This document shows positions 26,909 to 35,105 of a stretch of DNA of 64,000 bases, piece after piece. Each line of letters starts with the position of its first letter. Positions within the stretch are counted from its first letter, which is position 1. The stretch is from Mucilaginibacter rivuli (GTDB lineage: Bacteria > Bacteroidota > Bacteroidia > Sphingobacteriales > Sphingobacteriaceae), in assembly GCF_019391655.1 (NCBI RefSeq), contig NZ_JAHXPQ010000002.1:620001-684000 (forward strand), read 5' to 3'. A program made the position numbers and the translations under genes. A model generated the notes under the pieces. It saw nothing but the letters and a program-made list of their open reading frames with translations, ran no database searches and was not told the origin of the DNA.

Positions 26909-27841
26909 ATGAAGAAGTACCTCCAAATATTACTGTTGCTGGTGTTTGTTTTAGCCTCGTGCCATAGTACGGATACGGCAAAGCAAAAGAAAATGGCCAT
27001 CATAGTATCCACGTTAAATAACCCCTGGTTTGTGTTTTTGGCACAAACCGCTGCCGCTCAGGCCAAATCGCTGGGTTATGAATCCAAGATCTTCGACTCG
27101 CAAAACAATACCGCTTTAGAGACCGACCATTTTGAAAATGCCATCGCATCCGGCTACAGCGCCATTTTGTTTAATCCTACCGATGCCAATGGCTCGGTGG
27201 TAAACGTGGTAAAGGCTAAGAAAGCCGGGGTACCTGTTTTTTGTATGGATAGGGAAGTAAACTCGCCCGAGGCTACTTCGCAGATACTTTCGGATAGTTA
27301 TTCGGGCTGCGTATCGCTCGCTAAATACTTTGTGCAAACCATGCACAAAAAGGGCAATTACGTGGAGTTGTTGGGTATAGTTTCGGATAATAACACTTGG
27401 GCGCGTTCAAAAGGCTTTCATAGCTTGGTGGATTACTACCCCGGCCTCAAAATGGTGGCTCAGCAAAGCGCCGATTTCGATAGGAACAAAGGCCTCGAAG
27501 TGATGGAATCCATCCTGCAGGCCCATCCCGATATCGATGCCGTTTTTGCGGGTAACGATGCCATGGCCATGGGTGCTTTCCAAGCGCTTGTAGCTGCAGG
27601 CAAAGCCAACCACGTTAAAGTTTTTGGTTTTGATGGTGCCGAGGATGCGATACAAGCCATTAAGGATAAAAAAATATCGGCCACAGCCATGCAGTTTCCT
27701 AAAGTGATGGCCCAAACCGCGGCCATTTACGCCGACGCTTATTTTAAAGGTAAACGCGATTTTCCTAAAAAGATACCTGTAGCCGTTGAACTGGTTACCT
27801 ACGATAATATTAACGATTATATAGCCTACGGTAAAAAATAA
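26909..27841 (+). CDS. Sugar-binding lipoprotein of an ABC importer (RbsB-like)
   Basis: A 310-residue periplasmic binding protein (ATG at 26909) with a lipoprotein signal, VFVLASC being the lipobox. The mature part has the two Rossmann-like lobes of the ribose-type family: [35 protein letters not shown] (lobe 1), [19 protein letters not shown] and [15 protein letters not shown]. This group binds pentoses and related small sugars. It opens the transporter part of the operon, 35 bases after the transketolase gene. ABC sugar importers of this type are uncommon in Bacteroidota, which usually use TonB/Sus systems. Confidence 0.92.
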   Translation: MKKYLQILLLLVFVLASCHSTDTAKQKKMAIIVSTLNNPWFVFLAQTAAAQAKSLGYESKIFDSQNNTALETDHFENAIASGYSAILFNPTDANGSVVNVVKAKKAGVPVFCMDREVNSPEATSQILSDSYSGCVSLAKYFVQTMHKKGNYVELLGIVSDNNTWARSKGFHSLVDYYPGLKMVAQQSADFDRNKGLEVMESILQAHPDIDAVFAGNDAMAMGAFQALVAAGKANHVKVFGFDGAEDAIQAIKDKKISATAMQFPKVMAQTAAIYADAYFKGKRDFPKKIPVAVELVTYDNINDYIAYGKK

Positions 27842-27845
27842 CGCC

Positions 27846-28469
27846 ATGTTAAAACAAGGAATAAAATATTGCATAGCTATAGTTTTGGTATTGTTCGTGC
27901 TTTCACAGTCGGTATACTTTAAAAAGCTTAGCGATGTAAAAGCAGCGGCAAACAAGGTATTCAACGCCCCGGCCTATGCCCGCAACTATTTAAAAACACA
28001 GCTATTGCCTGCCTCAAAAACCTCTCCCGATGCAGACCAGCTTATACCCATGCTAAGCAGTAATCCCGGTAAGGCGTTTAAAACCTACGCACGTGGTTTG
28101 GCCATAGGCAACATTCGCTATTTTATGGTGCAGGGCAAGGGCCAGGTAACCAATGTGGATGAGAACGATGTGTATGTGCTAACCGCCAATAAACAAACGA
28201 TTAAAATCGCCATCGAATACGTATTTGGCAATGCTTTGCGCGATGCGCCGGGTATTATCGATATTAACGATTTTGCCAATACCATGGACCTGAATAACAT
28301 TGCCGCCGCTGTTGATAAAATAGTACGCGATGAGGTGTTACCACCGTTTCGCAGCCAGGTAAAAAAAGGTGATAACATTAGTTTTGCAGGTGCATTTGAA
28401 TTAAATCAGGAGCACATTAACCTCGCCAGCATTGAGGTGATACCTGTTCTGTTAAAAATTGACAAGTAA
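27846..28469 (+). CDS. DUF2291-family envelope protein
   Basis: A 207-residue protein with an N-terminal membrane anchor or signal (about residues 8-25, ILVLFVLSQS-like). The soluble domain matches DUF2291: VFNAPAYARNYLKTQLLP, GKAFKTYARGLAIGN, FMVQGKGQVTNVDEND. The family is known mainly as a passenger of ribose-type ABC operons and its function is unresolved. Here it lies 4 bases after the binding protein gene and directly before the ATPase gene. An accessory role in transport, or handling of the sugar in the periplasm, is likely. Confidence 0.88.
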   Translation: MLKQGIKYCIAIVLVLFVLSQSVYFKKLSDVKAAANKVFNAPAYARNYLKTQLLPASKTSPDADQLIPMLSSNPGKAFKTYARGLAIGNIRYFMVQGKGQVTNVDENDVYVLTANKQTIKIAIEYVFGNALRDAPGIIDINDFANTMDLNNIAAAVDKIVRDEVLPPFRSQVKKGDNISFAGAFELNQEHINLASIEVIPVLLKIDK

Positions 28470-28470
28470 G

Positions 28471-29976
28471 ATGTTAGCGGCACAACATATTGGCAAAAAG
28501 TTTTCGGGCGTAACCGCGCTTGATGACATTAACCTGGAGTTACCGGCCGGGAAGGTGACCGCTATTATTGGCGAGAACGGCGCGGGTAAATCAACCCTGA
28601 TGAAGATACTTTCGGGTGTGTATGATGAGTATGAGGGTGATGTGCTTTACAAAGGAGAAAAGGTACGCTTCAAAAATCCGCGCGAAGCACAAAACGCGGG
28701 AATCGCCATCATTCACCAGGAGTTGAATTTAGTGCCATATCTCAATATTGCCGAAAACCTGTTTTTAGGTCGCGAATTAAAAAATGCTTTAGGCTTTTTG
28801 GATAAAAAAGCCATGCGCTTGAAAACTGAAGCACTGCTCAAAAAATTAAAACTAACTGTACCCGCCGATACTATTATTGCCGACTTGAAAGTTGGCCAGC
28901 AACAGGTAGTAGAAATTGCCAAAGCATTATTATATGATGCCGAAGTGATCATTATGGATGAGCCCACATCCGCTATCAGCGAAAGCGAGGTGGAGGTATT
29001 GTACGGCATAATTGGAGACCTGCGTAAAGAAAATAAGGCCATAGTTTACATATCGCATAAGCTGAACGAACTCTTTAAAATAGCCGACCTGTACGTTGTC
29101 CTCCGCGATGGTAAAACCATCGAAAGCGGCGCGATGAAAGGGATGACCCACGATGCCCTCATCCATAAAATGGTGGGCCGCGATATCGATATCATTCGCA
29201 GCAGCGATACTAAAAAAGAGAAAAAGGTTTTACTGAAAGTTGACGGTTTGTGTTTGGCTAAAGCCGGAAGCAAGGGTAAGAACATCCTCCAAAATATCTG
29301 TTTCGAACTGCACCGTGGCGAGATACTCGGCATTTTTGGATTGATGGGAGCAGGCAGAACAGAATTGATGGAAACCTTACTCGGTTTACATCCCGGTTTA
29401 ACCAAAGCGACAATTGTATTGGACGATACTTCGGTAAAATTCTCATCGGCTACCCAAGCCATTAAAGCCGGTATGGCGCTCGTGCCCGAAGATCGTAAAA
29501 AAGACGGCCTTGTATTAGGGTTGGATATCAAAACCAATATCAGCTTAAGCTCCATCGATCAATACAAGGGCAGCGGCCTGATAGATCACAAAGCCGAATT
29601 GGAAAAGGCAGGTAAATACATAAAGGCGCTAAAAATTAAAACCACATCTGAAAAGCAAACCGTTAAAAATTTGAGCGGGGGCAACCAGCAAAAGGTGGTG
29701 CTTGCCAAATGCCTGGCCACAAAACCAAAAGTTTTAATGCTGGATGAGCCAACACGAGGCATTGATATTAATGCCAAAAATGAGATATACAAACTCATTA
29801 GCGAGTTAGCGGCATCGGGTTTGGGTATCATCATGGTATCATCGGAGTTGCCCGAAATTTTGGCTATATCTGACAGGATACTCGTAATGGCCGATGGTAC
29901 AATCACCGCCGGATTTGAAGTAGCCGATGCTACAGAAGATAACATTTTGAAAGCGGCTATTCCGCAAAGCATATAA
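28471..29976 (+). CDS. Sugar ABC transporter ATP-binding protein (RbsA-like)
   Basis: A 501-residue tandem ATPase started at the ATG at 28471, one base after the DUF2291 stop. The first cassette has Walker A GENGAGKSTLMK, signature LKVGQQQVVEIAKA and Walker B VIIMDEPTS. The second has the family's degenerate Walker A (GLMGAGRTELME), signature LSGGNQQKVVLAK and Walker B VLMLDEPTRG. This two-cassette layout is diagnostic of ribose/galactose-type importers. It energises uptake through the permease encoded next. Confidence 0.95.
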   Translation: MLAAQHIGKKFSGVTALDDINLELPAGKVTAIIGENGAGKSTLMKILSGVYDEYEGDVLYKGEKVRFKNPREAQNAGIAIIHQELNLVPYLNIAENLFLGRELKNALGFLDKKAMRLKTEALLKKLKLTVPADTIIADLKVGQQQVVEIAKALLYDAEVIIMDEPTSAISESEVEVLYGIIGDLRKENKAIVYISHKLNELFKIADLYVVLRDGKTIESGAMKGMTHDALIHKMVGRDIDIIRSSDTKKEKKVLLKVDGLCLAKAGSKGKNILQNICFELHRGEILGIFGLMGAGRTELMETLLGLHPGLTKATIVLDDTSVKFSSATQAIKAGMALVPEDRKKDGLVLGLDIKTNISLSSIDQYKGSGLIDHKAELEKAGKYIKALKIKTTSEKQTVKNLSGGNQQKVVLAKCLATKPKVLMLDEPTRGIDINAKNEIYKLISELAASGLGIIMVSSELPEILAISDRILVMADGTITAGFEVADATEDNILKAAIPQSI

Positions 29977-29981
29977 AAAAC

Positions 29982-30962
29982 ATGGATACGATATTATCAA
30001 AATACCGCTCACATTTGGTTAAATTTCAACCGCTTATCGCGTTGGTGCTGCTTTGCATTGGCATCAGCTTAATGTCTGACAAGTTTATGACCGTGGATAA
30101 TGGCTGGAATGTAATGCGCCAGATATCCGTTAATATTTGCATATCCGTAGGGATGACGCTGGTGGTTTTAACCTCGGGTATCGACCTGTCTGTTGGCTCC
30201 GTTTTAGCGTTATGCGGGGCCATTACAGCAGGTTTGTTAAAGTTTGGTATCGAGGTGCCATCCAATAATCTTTTCGTTGGCTTTACATTGTTAGGGGCTA
30301 TCCTTGCGGGATTAATAGCCGGTTCGCTGCTTGGTTTGTTTAACGGGTGGACGGTCACTAAATTTAAAGTTCCTCCTTTTGTGGCCACGCTTGCTATGCT
30401 CACCATTGCACGTGGTTTAACCATGTTATATACCAAAGGTTTCCCCATATCTAACCTCGGCGATAGCTTTGCTTACATAGGTACAGGCTGGTTTTTAGGT
30501 ATCCCGGTACCGGTTTGGGTATCGGCTGTTGTTATTGTTATCGCGGTTATCATCACACAAAAAACAGCATTAGGCAGGTATATTTATGCTATTGGTGGTA
30601 ACGAATCGGCCTCAAAGCTTTCGGGTATTAATATCAGTAAAATTAAAATGATCGTATATTCCATTGCAGGCGTATTATCTGCAGTAGGCGGTATTATGGT
30701 TACGTCGCGGCTTGATTCGGCCCAGCCCAACGCGGGCATGAGCTATGAACTGGATGCCATAGCCGCAGTAGTTATTGGCGGTACATCGCTTTCGGGTGGG
30801 CGCGGTACCATTATGGGTACGGTGCTTGGCGCTATCATTATCGGCGTGCTGAATAACGGTTTGGTGTTGCTTAACGTATCCCCATTCTGGCAGCAGGTGG
30901 TAAAAGGCGGTGTTATACTGCTGGCGGTTATTATTGATAGGGCTAATGCAAAGAACGACTAA
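29982..30962 (+). CDS. Sugar ABC transporter permease (RbsC-like)
   Basis: A 326-residue integral membrane protein with about 8-10 predicted helices. It contains SGIDLSVGSVLALCGAITAG, the conserved early helix of RbsC-type permeases. The coupling-helix region is IGGNESASKLSGINISKIK, and AAVVIGGTSLSGGRGTIMGT is the late conserved motif. It forms the channel with the RbsA-like ATPase and receives sugar from the lipoprotein. It sits between ATPase and kinase genes with gaps of only a few bases. Confidence 0.95.
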   Translation: MDTILSKYRSHLVKFQPLIALVLLCIGISLMSDKFMTVDNGWNVMRQISVNICISVGMTLVVLTSGIDLSVGSVLALCGAITAGLLKFGIEVPSNNLFVGFTLLGAILAGLIAGSLLGLFNGWTVTKFKVPPFVATLAMLTIARGLTMLYTKGFPISNLGDSFAYIGTGWFLGIPVPVWVSAVVIVIAVIITQKTALGRYIYAIGGNESASKLSGINISKIKMIVYSIAGVLSAVGGIMVTSRLDSAQPNAGMSYELDAIAAVVIGGTSLSGGRGTIMGTVLGAIIIGVLNNGLVLLNVSPFWQQVVKGGVILLAVIIDRANAKND

Positions 30963-30965
30963 ACC

Positions 30966-32444
30966 ATGCAGTACATATTAGCCATAGATCAGGGTACCAG
31001 CAGTACCAAAACCATAGTTTTTGATAACGGGGCAAACATTATAGCCAAAGCTACCGAGCCGCTCAATACCTTTTATATGGATGGCGGCTTTGTAGAGCAG
31101 GAGCCAGAAGAAATACTAACCAATGTACTTACATCGGTAAAAAACTGTATCGCTGAATTTGAACAGGGTGGTAGAAATATAACTGATATTAAAACCTGCG
31201 GCATATCCAACCAGCGGGAAACTTTTGTGGTGTGGGATGAGGCCGGAAAGCCTTTATACAACGCGGTGGTTTGGCAATGTAAGCGTTCTATCGAGGTTTG
31301 CGAAAGATTGACCGAAAGAGGGTTAGGGCAGGAGATTAATACCAAAACAGGGCTTATCATCGACCCGTATTTTTCGGGAACGAAACTGATATGGCTTTAT
31401 GAGAATGATGTGCGTGTTAAAGCCGCTGTGGATGCAGGTAAGGCGTATTTCGGTACGGTAGATACCTGGCTGCTTTATAAACTTACTAACGGTAAACAAT
31501 ATTTAACTGATTATACCAATGCATCGCGCACTTTGTTTTTTAACCTGCATACACTGGAGTGGGATAAAGAATTGCTGCAAAAGTTTGGGCTGGCAAACAT
31601 TAACCTGCCACTGTTAAGGCCGTCATCCGGTGATTTTGGAGTATCTGATTTTGGTGGGTTGTTCCCTGCACCAGTTACCATTAATGCCATGATAGGCGAT
31701 TCGCATGCCGCGGCATTTGGTGAGGGCTGTTTTGACCAGGGTACCGCAAAAGCAACCTTGGGTACAGGCTGTTCTATCCTGATGAATATAGGCGATACCG
31801 CAAAGGCATCGGGTAACGGCATGATAACCACTGTTTGCTGGAGTACCGAAAATCGTGTAGACTATGCTTTGGAGGGTGTTATCGTATCGTGCGGTGCAAC
31901 CATAGAATGGTTGAAAAATGAGCTGGGCATCATCAGCGAAAGCAAGCAAACCGAAGCCATGGCAAATGCCGTTGCCGATAATAACGGGGTTTACTTAGTA
32001 CCTGCCTTTAGCGGCTTAGGCGCGCCATATTGGGTCATGAGCCGCAAGGCTGAAATAAAAGGATTAACCTTCAACGCGAATAAAAACCATGTGGTTAGGG
32101 CCGCGCTCGAATCGATACCATACCAGGTGGCCGATGTAATTAACGCCATGCAGGAAGATACCGGTGTAAGGCTTAATCAACTCATGGTGAATGGTGGGAT
32201 TACCTCCAACAAATTTGTACTGCAGTTTATGGCCGATCTGCTCGACAGGCAACTGGTTAACCGGGGCATAGCCGATGTATCCGCTTTAGGCGCGGGTTAC
32301 CTTGCGGGATTAAAGTATGGTATATTTAAAGATCTCGCGCACTTAAAAAGCCTTACAGGTAATCCTGTTATCTTTTCGCCCGCAGCCCAAAGGAATGATG
32401 TTTTAACATGGTACAAAGGGTGGAAGGATGCTATAACAAAGTAG
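30966..32444 (+). CDS. FGGY-family carbohydrate kinase, GlpK-like subgroup
   Basis: A 492-residue ATP-dependent sugar/polyol kinase. It begins LAIDQGTSSTKTIVFD (phosphate 1 loop). NQRET, VVWQCKR and DPYFSGTK match the glycerol kinase residues that contact glycerol (Arg, Glu, Trp, Tyr), and the catalytic Asp is in MIGDSHAAAFG. At that site glycerol kinase reads GDQQ, so a contacting Gln has become Ser, arguing for a different substrate. The operon context implies phosphorylation of the ketose made by the isomerase, to feed the split transketolase. The gene ends the operon; no terminator is seen before the TPP riboswitch. Confidence 0.88.
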   Translation: MQYILAIDQGTSSTKTIVFDNGANIIAKATEPLNTFYMDGGFVEQEPEEILTNVLTSVKNCIAEFEQGGRNITDIKTCGISNQRETFVVWDEAGKPLYNAVVWQCKRSIEVCERLTERGLGQEINTKTGLIIDPYFSGTKLIWLYENDVRVKAAVDAGKAYFGTVDTWLLYKLTNGKQYLTDYTNASRTLFFNLHTLEWDKELLQKFGLANINLPLLRPSSGDFGVSDFGGLFPAPVTINAMIGDSHAAAFGEGCFDQGTAKATLGTGCSILMNIGDTAKASGNGMITTVCWSTENRVDYALEGVIVSCGATIEWLKNELGIISESKQTEAMANAVADNNGVYLVPAFSGLGAPYWVMSRKAEIKGLTFNANKNHVVRAALESIPYQVADVINAMQEDTGVRLNQLMVNGGITSNKFVLQFMADLLDRQLVNRGIADVSALGAGYLAGLKYGIFKDLAHLKSLTGNPVIFSPAAQRNDVLTWYKGWKDAITK

Positions 32445-32496
32445 TAACCCACAATTCGTTTGCTGATGATAACAAAATCAGTACATTTGTTTAATT

Positions 32497-32583
32497 GTTG
32501 CACGGGGTGCTTTTAATATAAATTAAAGGCTGAGATGAATACCCGCGAACCTGACACGGATAATACCGGCGTAGGGATGCACT
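32497..32583 (+). promoter_or_regulatory. TPP (THI-box) riboswitch
   Basis: The conserved blocks are all present in order: CGGGGTGC (32503-32510), GGCTGAGAT (32528-32536), ACCCGCGAACCTGA (32541-32554), then CGGATAATACCGGCGTAGGGA (split here as CGGATAATACC and GGCGTAGGGA, ending 32577). Outer TGCA/TGCA bases (32499-32502, 32578-32581) can close P1, and the T/A-rich insert 32511-32527 forms an extended P3. It binds thiamin diphosphate. A terminator follows, so TPP should switch off the operon downstream. Confidence 0.96.
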
Positions 32584-32621
32584 GGCGCTAAATTATTTCG
32601 GCTGCGGCTGTTTAAATATTG

Positions 32622-32667
32622 AGCCTTGTTTTCTTACCCGATACCGGTAGGAGAACAAGGCTTTTTA
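32622..32667 (+). terminator. Riboswitch expression-platform terminator
   Basis: The arms 32622-32638 and 32646-32662 (core AGCCTTGTT/AACAAGGCT) form a 17-bp stem with a few G-U pairs and a 7-base loop. TTTTTAAATTT follows. It sits between the TPP aptamer and the first start codon (32679), the classical attenuation arrangement. Confidence 0.88.
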
Positions 32668-32678
32668 AATTTATACAA

Positions 32679-33395
32679 ATGGAGTTAGAAAAAAAGAGTT
32701 TCAGTTTGATGACCAATACCCTGACCAACTGGCAGGGCCGCGAAGAGTGGTTTTTTAACCGCGAACACACTGATACGTATGAGCAATGGTACGAAGGCCG
32801 TTATAAGCGCGCCGAAGTATGGCAAAAAAAAGTAATGGGCCAATTACTGGGTAAAGATCCACGCATCAAAGAATTACTGGAGTTTGGCTGCGGTACTACC
32901 CGTTTTACCCGTTGGTGGCATGAGATTGGTATTGAGGCCACAGGAGGTGATCTGTCGCCATTTATGTTGGGGCAGGCCGTGCACCTGTTTAAAGGAGATC
33001 TGGTAAATGCAGACTCGCATTATATGCCCTTTAAAGATGGCGCTTTTGATGCGGTGGCCTTTATCACAACTTTTGAATATTACCGCGACCCGGTACAGGT
33101 TATACGCGAGGCGGCCCGTGTAGGTAAGCACGGCATCGCTTTTGGCATGATGAACCGTAATTCGCCCAAGGTGTTGCGCAGGCGCGTGCAACAAATGTTT
33201 GGTAAAAATCCATTTTATGTAACGGCTACCTTTTATACCCCGCAACTTTTAATAGCTAAAATTGACGAAGCTTTAAAAGGCAGGCAATATAGCATTGAGT
33301 GGACTTGCACAGGTTTGCCTGAATGGTTCCCGGTACAACAATGGAGCGTGCCTGTAGGAGATTTTTTTGGTTTATATGTAAAACTGCTCGACTAA
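32679..33395 (+). CDS. TPP-regulated class I SAM-dependent methyltransferase
   Basis: A 238-residue protein begun at the ATG at 32679; the longer frame from 32619 would start inside the terminator. Motif I is LLEFGCGTTRFTRWW (about 67-81) and the acidic motif II is TGGDLSPFMLG. PFKDGAFDAVAFITTFEYY is the post-motif region of the Methyltransf_11 type. The N-terminal WFFNREHTDTYEQWYEGRY is a family-like cap. The substrate is unknown. It is the first gene under the TPP riboswitch, so methylation of a thiamin-related compound, or of another operon partner, is plausible but unproven. The operon also encodes a Trm112-like protein, which elsewhere activates methyltransferases. Confidence 0.88.
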   Translation: MELEKKSFSLMTNTLTNWQGREEWFFNREHTDTYEQWYEGRYKRAEVWQKKVMGQLLGKDPRIKELLEFGCGTTRFTRWWHEIGIEATGGDLSPFMLGQAVHLFKGDLVNADSHYMPFKDGAFDAVAFITTFEYYRDPVQVIREAARVGKHGIAFGMMNRNSPKVLRRRVQQMFGKNPFYVTATFYTPQLLIAKIDEALKGRQYSIEWTCTGLPEWFPVQQWSVPVGDFFGLYVKLLD

Positions 33396-33406
33396 GTTAT
33401 AATACG

Positions 33407-34456
33407 ATGAGTTCGGGTAAGTTTAGTCACGATGATTTTGAGGATGTTATTTTGCAACGCTGCGGAAGGCAAAGGAGCGAGGTACATTGCGGCCCGGAAT
33501 TTGGGGTAGATGTATCGGTAGTGAATCTGCCCGGTGGCTTGGCTATGGCTTTAACCAGCGATCCATTGTCGCTTATCCCATCCTTAGGCTTGCAGGAATC
33601 AGCCTGGTTATCGGTGCACTTAATGGCTAATGATATGGCTACAACGGGGTTTGCACCCATGTACGCGCAAATGGTGCTTAACTTGCCAACATCGTTAGCA
33701 CAAGCAGATTTTAATACCTATTGGGGTTTTGTGCATCAATATTGTGATAAAATAGGTGTAGCTATTACAGGTGGGCATACCGGCAGTATTGAGGGGCAAA
33801 ATTCAACTATTGCAGGAGGGGGAACCATGATATTGACCGCTCCCGCAAAAGATATCCTGCTGAGTAAAAATGCTAACGAAGGTGATGTAATTATAGTTAC
33901 CAAGGAATGTGCGGTGTCATCATCTGCTATATTGGCAATGAGTTTCCCGGAAACTGTGAGTAATAAATTGGGTAAAGAAGTGTATGAGAAAGGATGTGAA
34001 CTGTTTTATCAAACATCATCATTATACGATGCCTTGATTGCTGCCGGGGCCAAAGAAAAACATTATCAAATAACCGCTATGCACGATGTTACTGAAGGCG
34101 GTGTACTTGGCGCTGTTTATGAAATGGCAATTGCCTCGGGTAATGGGCTGCGTATTGATAATGAAGCTATCCCCGTTACTGAAACCGGCCGTCAAATATG
34201 TGATTTGTTTGGTATTGACCCACGTTATTGCATAGGTGCGGGCAGTATGGTTATAGCCGCTAAAAAACAACATGCAGGTGCTGTAGTGAAAAGGCTTAAG
34301 GATAACCATATTAATGCTACCATCATTGGCGAGTTTACCGGTAAACAACAAGGTTACAAACTGGTAGAGAATGGCAAGGAAGCAGATTTACCATATTACC
34401 CGGAAGATGCTTATTGGAGTGCTTTTTTTGAAGCTTATAAAAAAGGATGGAAATGA
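33407..34456 (+). CDS. HypE/PurM-superfamily (AIR synthase-related) protein
   Basis: A 349-residue ATP-binding protein of the PurM/ThiL/SelD/HypE fold, started at the ATG at 33407. GVDVSVVNLPGG and ALTSDPLSLIPSLG are the N-terminal phosphate/metal motifs, HLMANDMATTGFAPMYAQ is the conserved ND-A-G-P segment, and ITAMHDVTEGGVLGAVYEMA is the C-terminal domain motif. It looks closer to HypE-type AIR synthase relatives than to ThiL (thiamin-phosphate kinase), but both belong to the fold, and an ATP-dependent kinase or dehydratase step is expected. No hydrogenase genes are nearby. It overlaps the ThiE-like gene by four bases. Confidence 0.85.
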   Translation: MSSGKFSHDDFEDVILQRCGRQRSEVHCGPEFGVDVSVVNLPGGLAMALTSDPLSLIPSLGLQESAWLSVHLMANDMATTGFAPMYAQMVLNLPTSLAQADFNTYWGFVHQYCDKIGVAITGGHTGSIEGQNSTIAGGGTMILTAPAKDILLSKNANEGDVIIVTKECAVSSSAILAMSFPETVSNKLGKEVYEKGCELFYQTSSLYDALIAAGAKEKHYQITAMHDVTEGGVLGAVYEMAIASGNGLRIDNEAIPVTETGRQICDLFGIDPRYCIGAGSMVIAAKKQHAGAVVKRLKDNHINATIIGEFTGKQQGYKLVENGKEADLPYYPEDAYWSAFFEAYKKGWK

Positions 34457-35094
34457 TAAATGATAAAAAAGCGATAACAGGAGGTGTTTATCTGGTTTTA
34501 GACCCAGGTATGGATCGGCCTATTTTGCTGGATAAGCTAAAAGCCGCATTGCAGGGAGGTTTGCAGGTAATACAGATATGGAACAATTGGCCCGAACAAG
34601 CAGATAAATTATCCTTAATATCCGACATAAGTAGGCTTTGTAAGCAATTTAAAATACCATTATTAATTAATGAGGACTGGACATTACTCAAACATAAACT
34701 CGATTTAAACGGTGTTCATTTTGATAATATCCCTGCGAATATTGAACAGATTAAGGCTGAGGTAGGGCGGCCGTTTATTATGGGCATTACCTGTTCGGAT
34801 AGTTTAGCTAAAGTTGAATGGGCGCATCATAACCGGTTGGATTATATTTCTTTTTGCTCCATGTTTCCATCGCCATCTGCCGGTAGTTGCGATATTGTGA
34901 TGCCCGAAACCGTGCGCCAGGCACGTAAATTAACCGATATTCCCATTTTTATTTCGGGAGGCATTACTCCGGAAAATACCAAACAGCTTAAAAGTGAAAT
35001 CCCGTTTAACGGTGTAGCAGTGATTTCGGGTGTGCTGAGTGCCGAGTATCCCGATGAAAAAGTAAAATTATACCATGATGCCTTAGGGCAATAA
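34453..35094 (+). CDS. Divergent ThiE/TenI-like TIM-barrel protein
   Basis: A 213-residue barrel resembling thiamin phosphate synthase (GGVYLVLD, LLINEDWTLLKH, GVHFDN, GITCSD, IFISGGITPEN, GVAVISGV). The ATG at 34453 overlaps the HypE-like stop (ATGA). The ThiE pyrophosphate-binding Q-x-R-x-K reads QIWNNW, losing the Arg and Lys. The thiazole-phosphate loop F-x-T-x-T-K reads FPSPSAGSC, losing the Lys. It may therefore not join HMP-PP and thiazole phosphate. A TenI-like or novel reaction on a thiamin-related compound is possible. Control by the TPP riboswitch supports a thiamin link. Confidence 0.82.
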   Translation: MINDKKAITGGVYLVLDPGMDRPILLDKLKAALQGGLQVIQIWNNWPEQADKLSLISDISRLCKQFKIPLLINEDWTLLKHKLDLNGVHFDNIPANIEQIKAEVGRPFIMGITCSDSLAKVEWAHHNRLDYISFCSMFPSPSAGSCDIVMPETVRQARKLTDIPIFISGGITPENTKQLKSEIPFNGVAVISGVLSAEYPDEKVKLYHDALGQ

Positions 35095-35105
35095 ATTATA
35101 CATAG

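Noticed and set aside
28118..29972. Several long minus-strand frames opposite the DUF2291 and ATPase genes
   Set aside because: They are antisense shadows of strongly conserved coding sequence, with no family resemblance of their own.
32619..32678. Earlier start for the TPP-regulated methyltransferase
   Set aside because: It would place the start codon within the riboswitch terminator; the ATG at 32679 just after the T run is more credible.
33407..34456. Calling the PurM-fold protein ThiL (thiamin-phosphate kinase) because of the riboswitch
   Set aside because: The visible motifs look more like HypE/AIR-synthase relatives and the ThiL GDD-type metal motif is not clear, so only the superfamily is stated.
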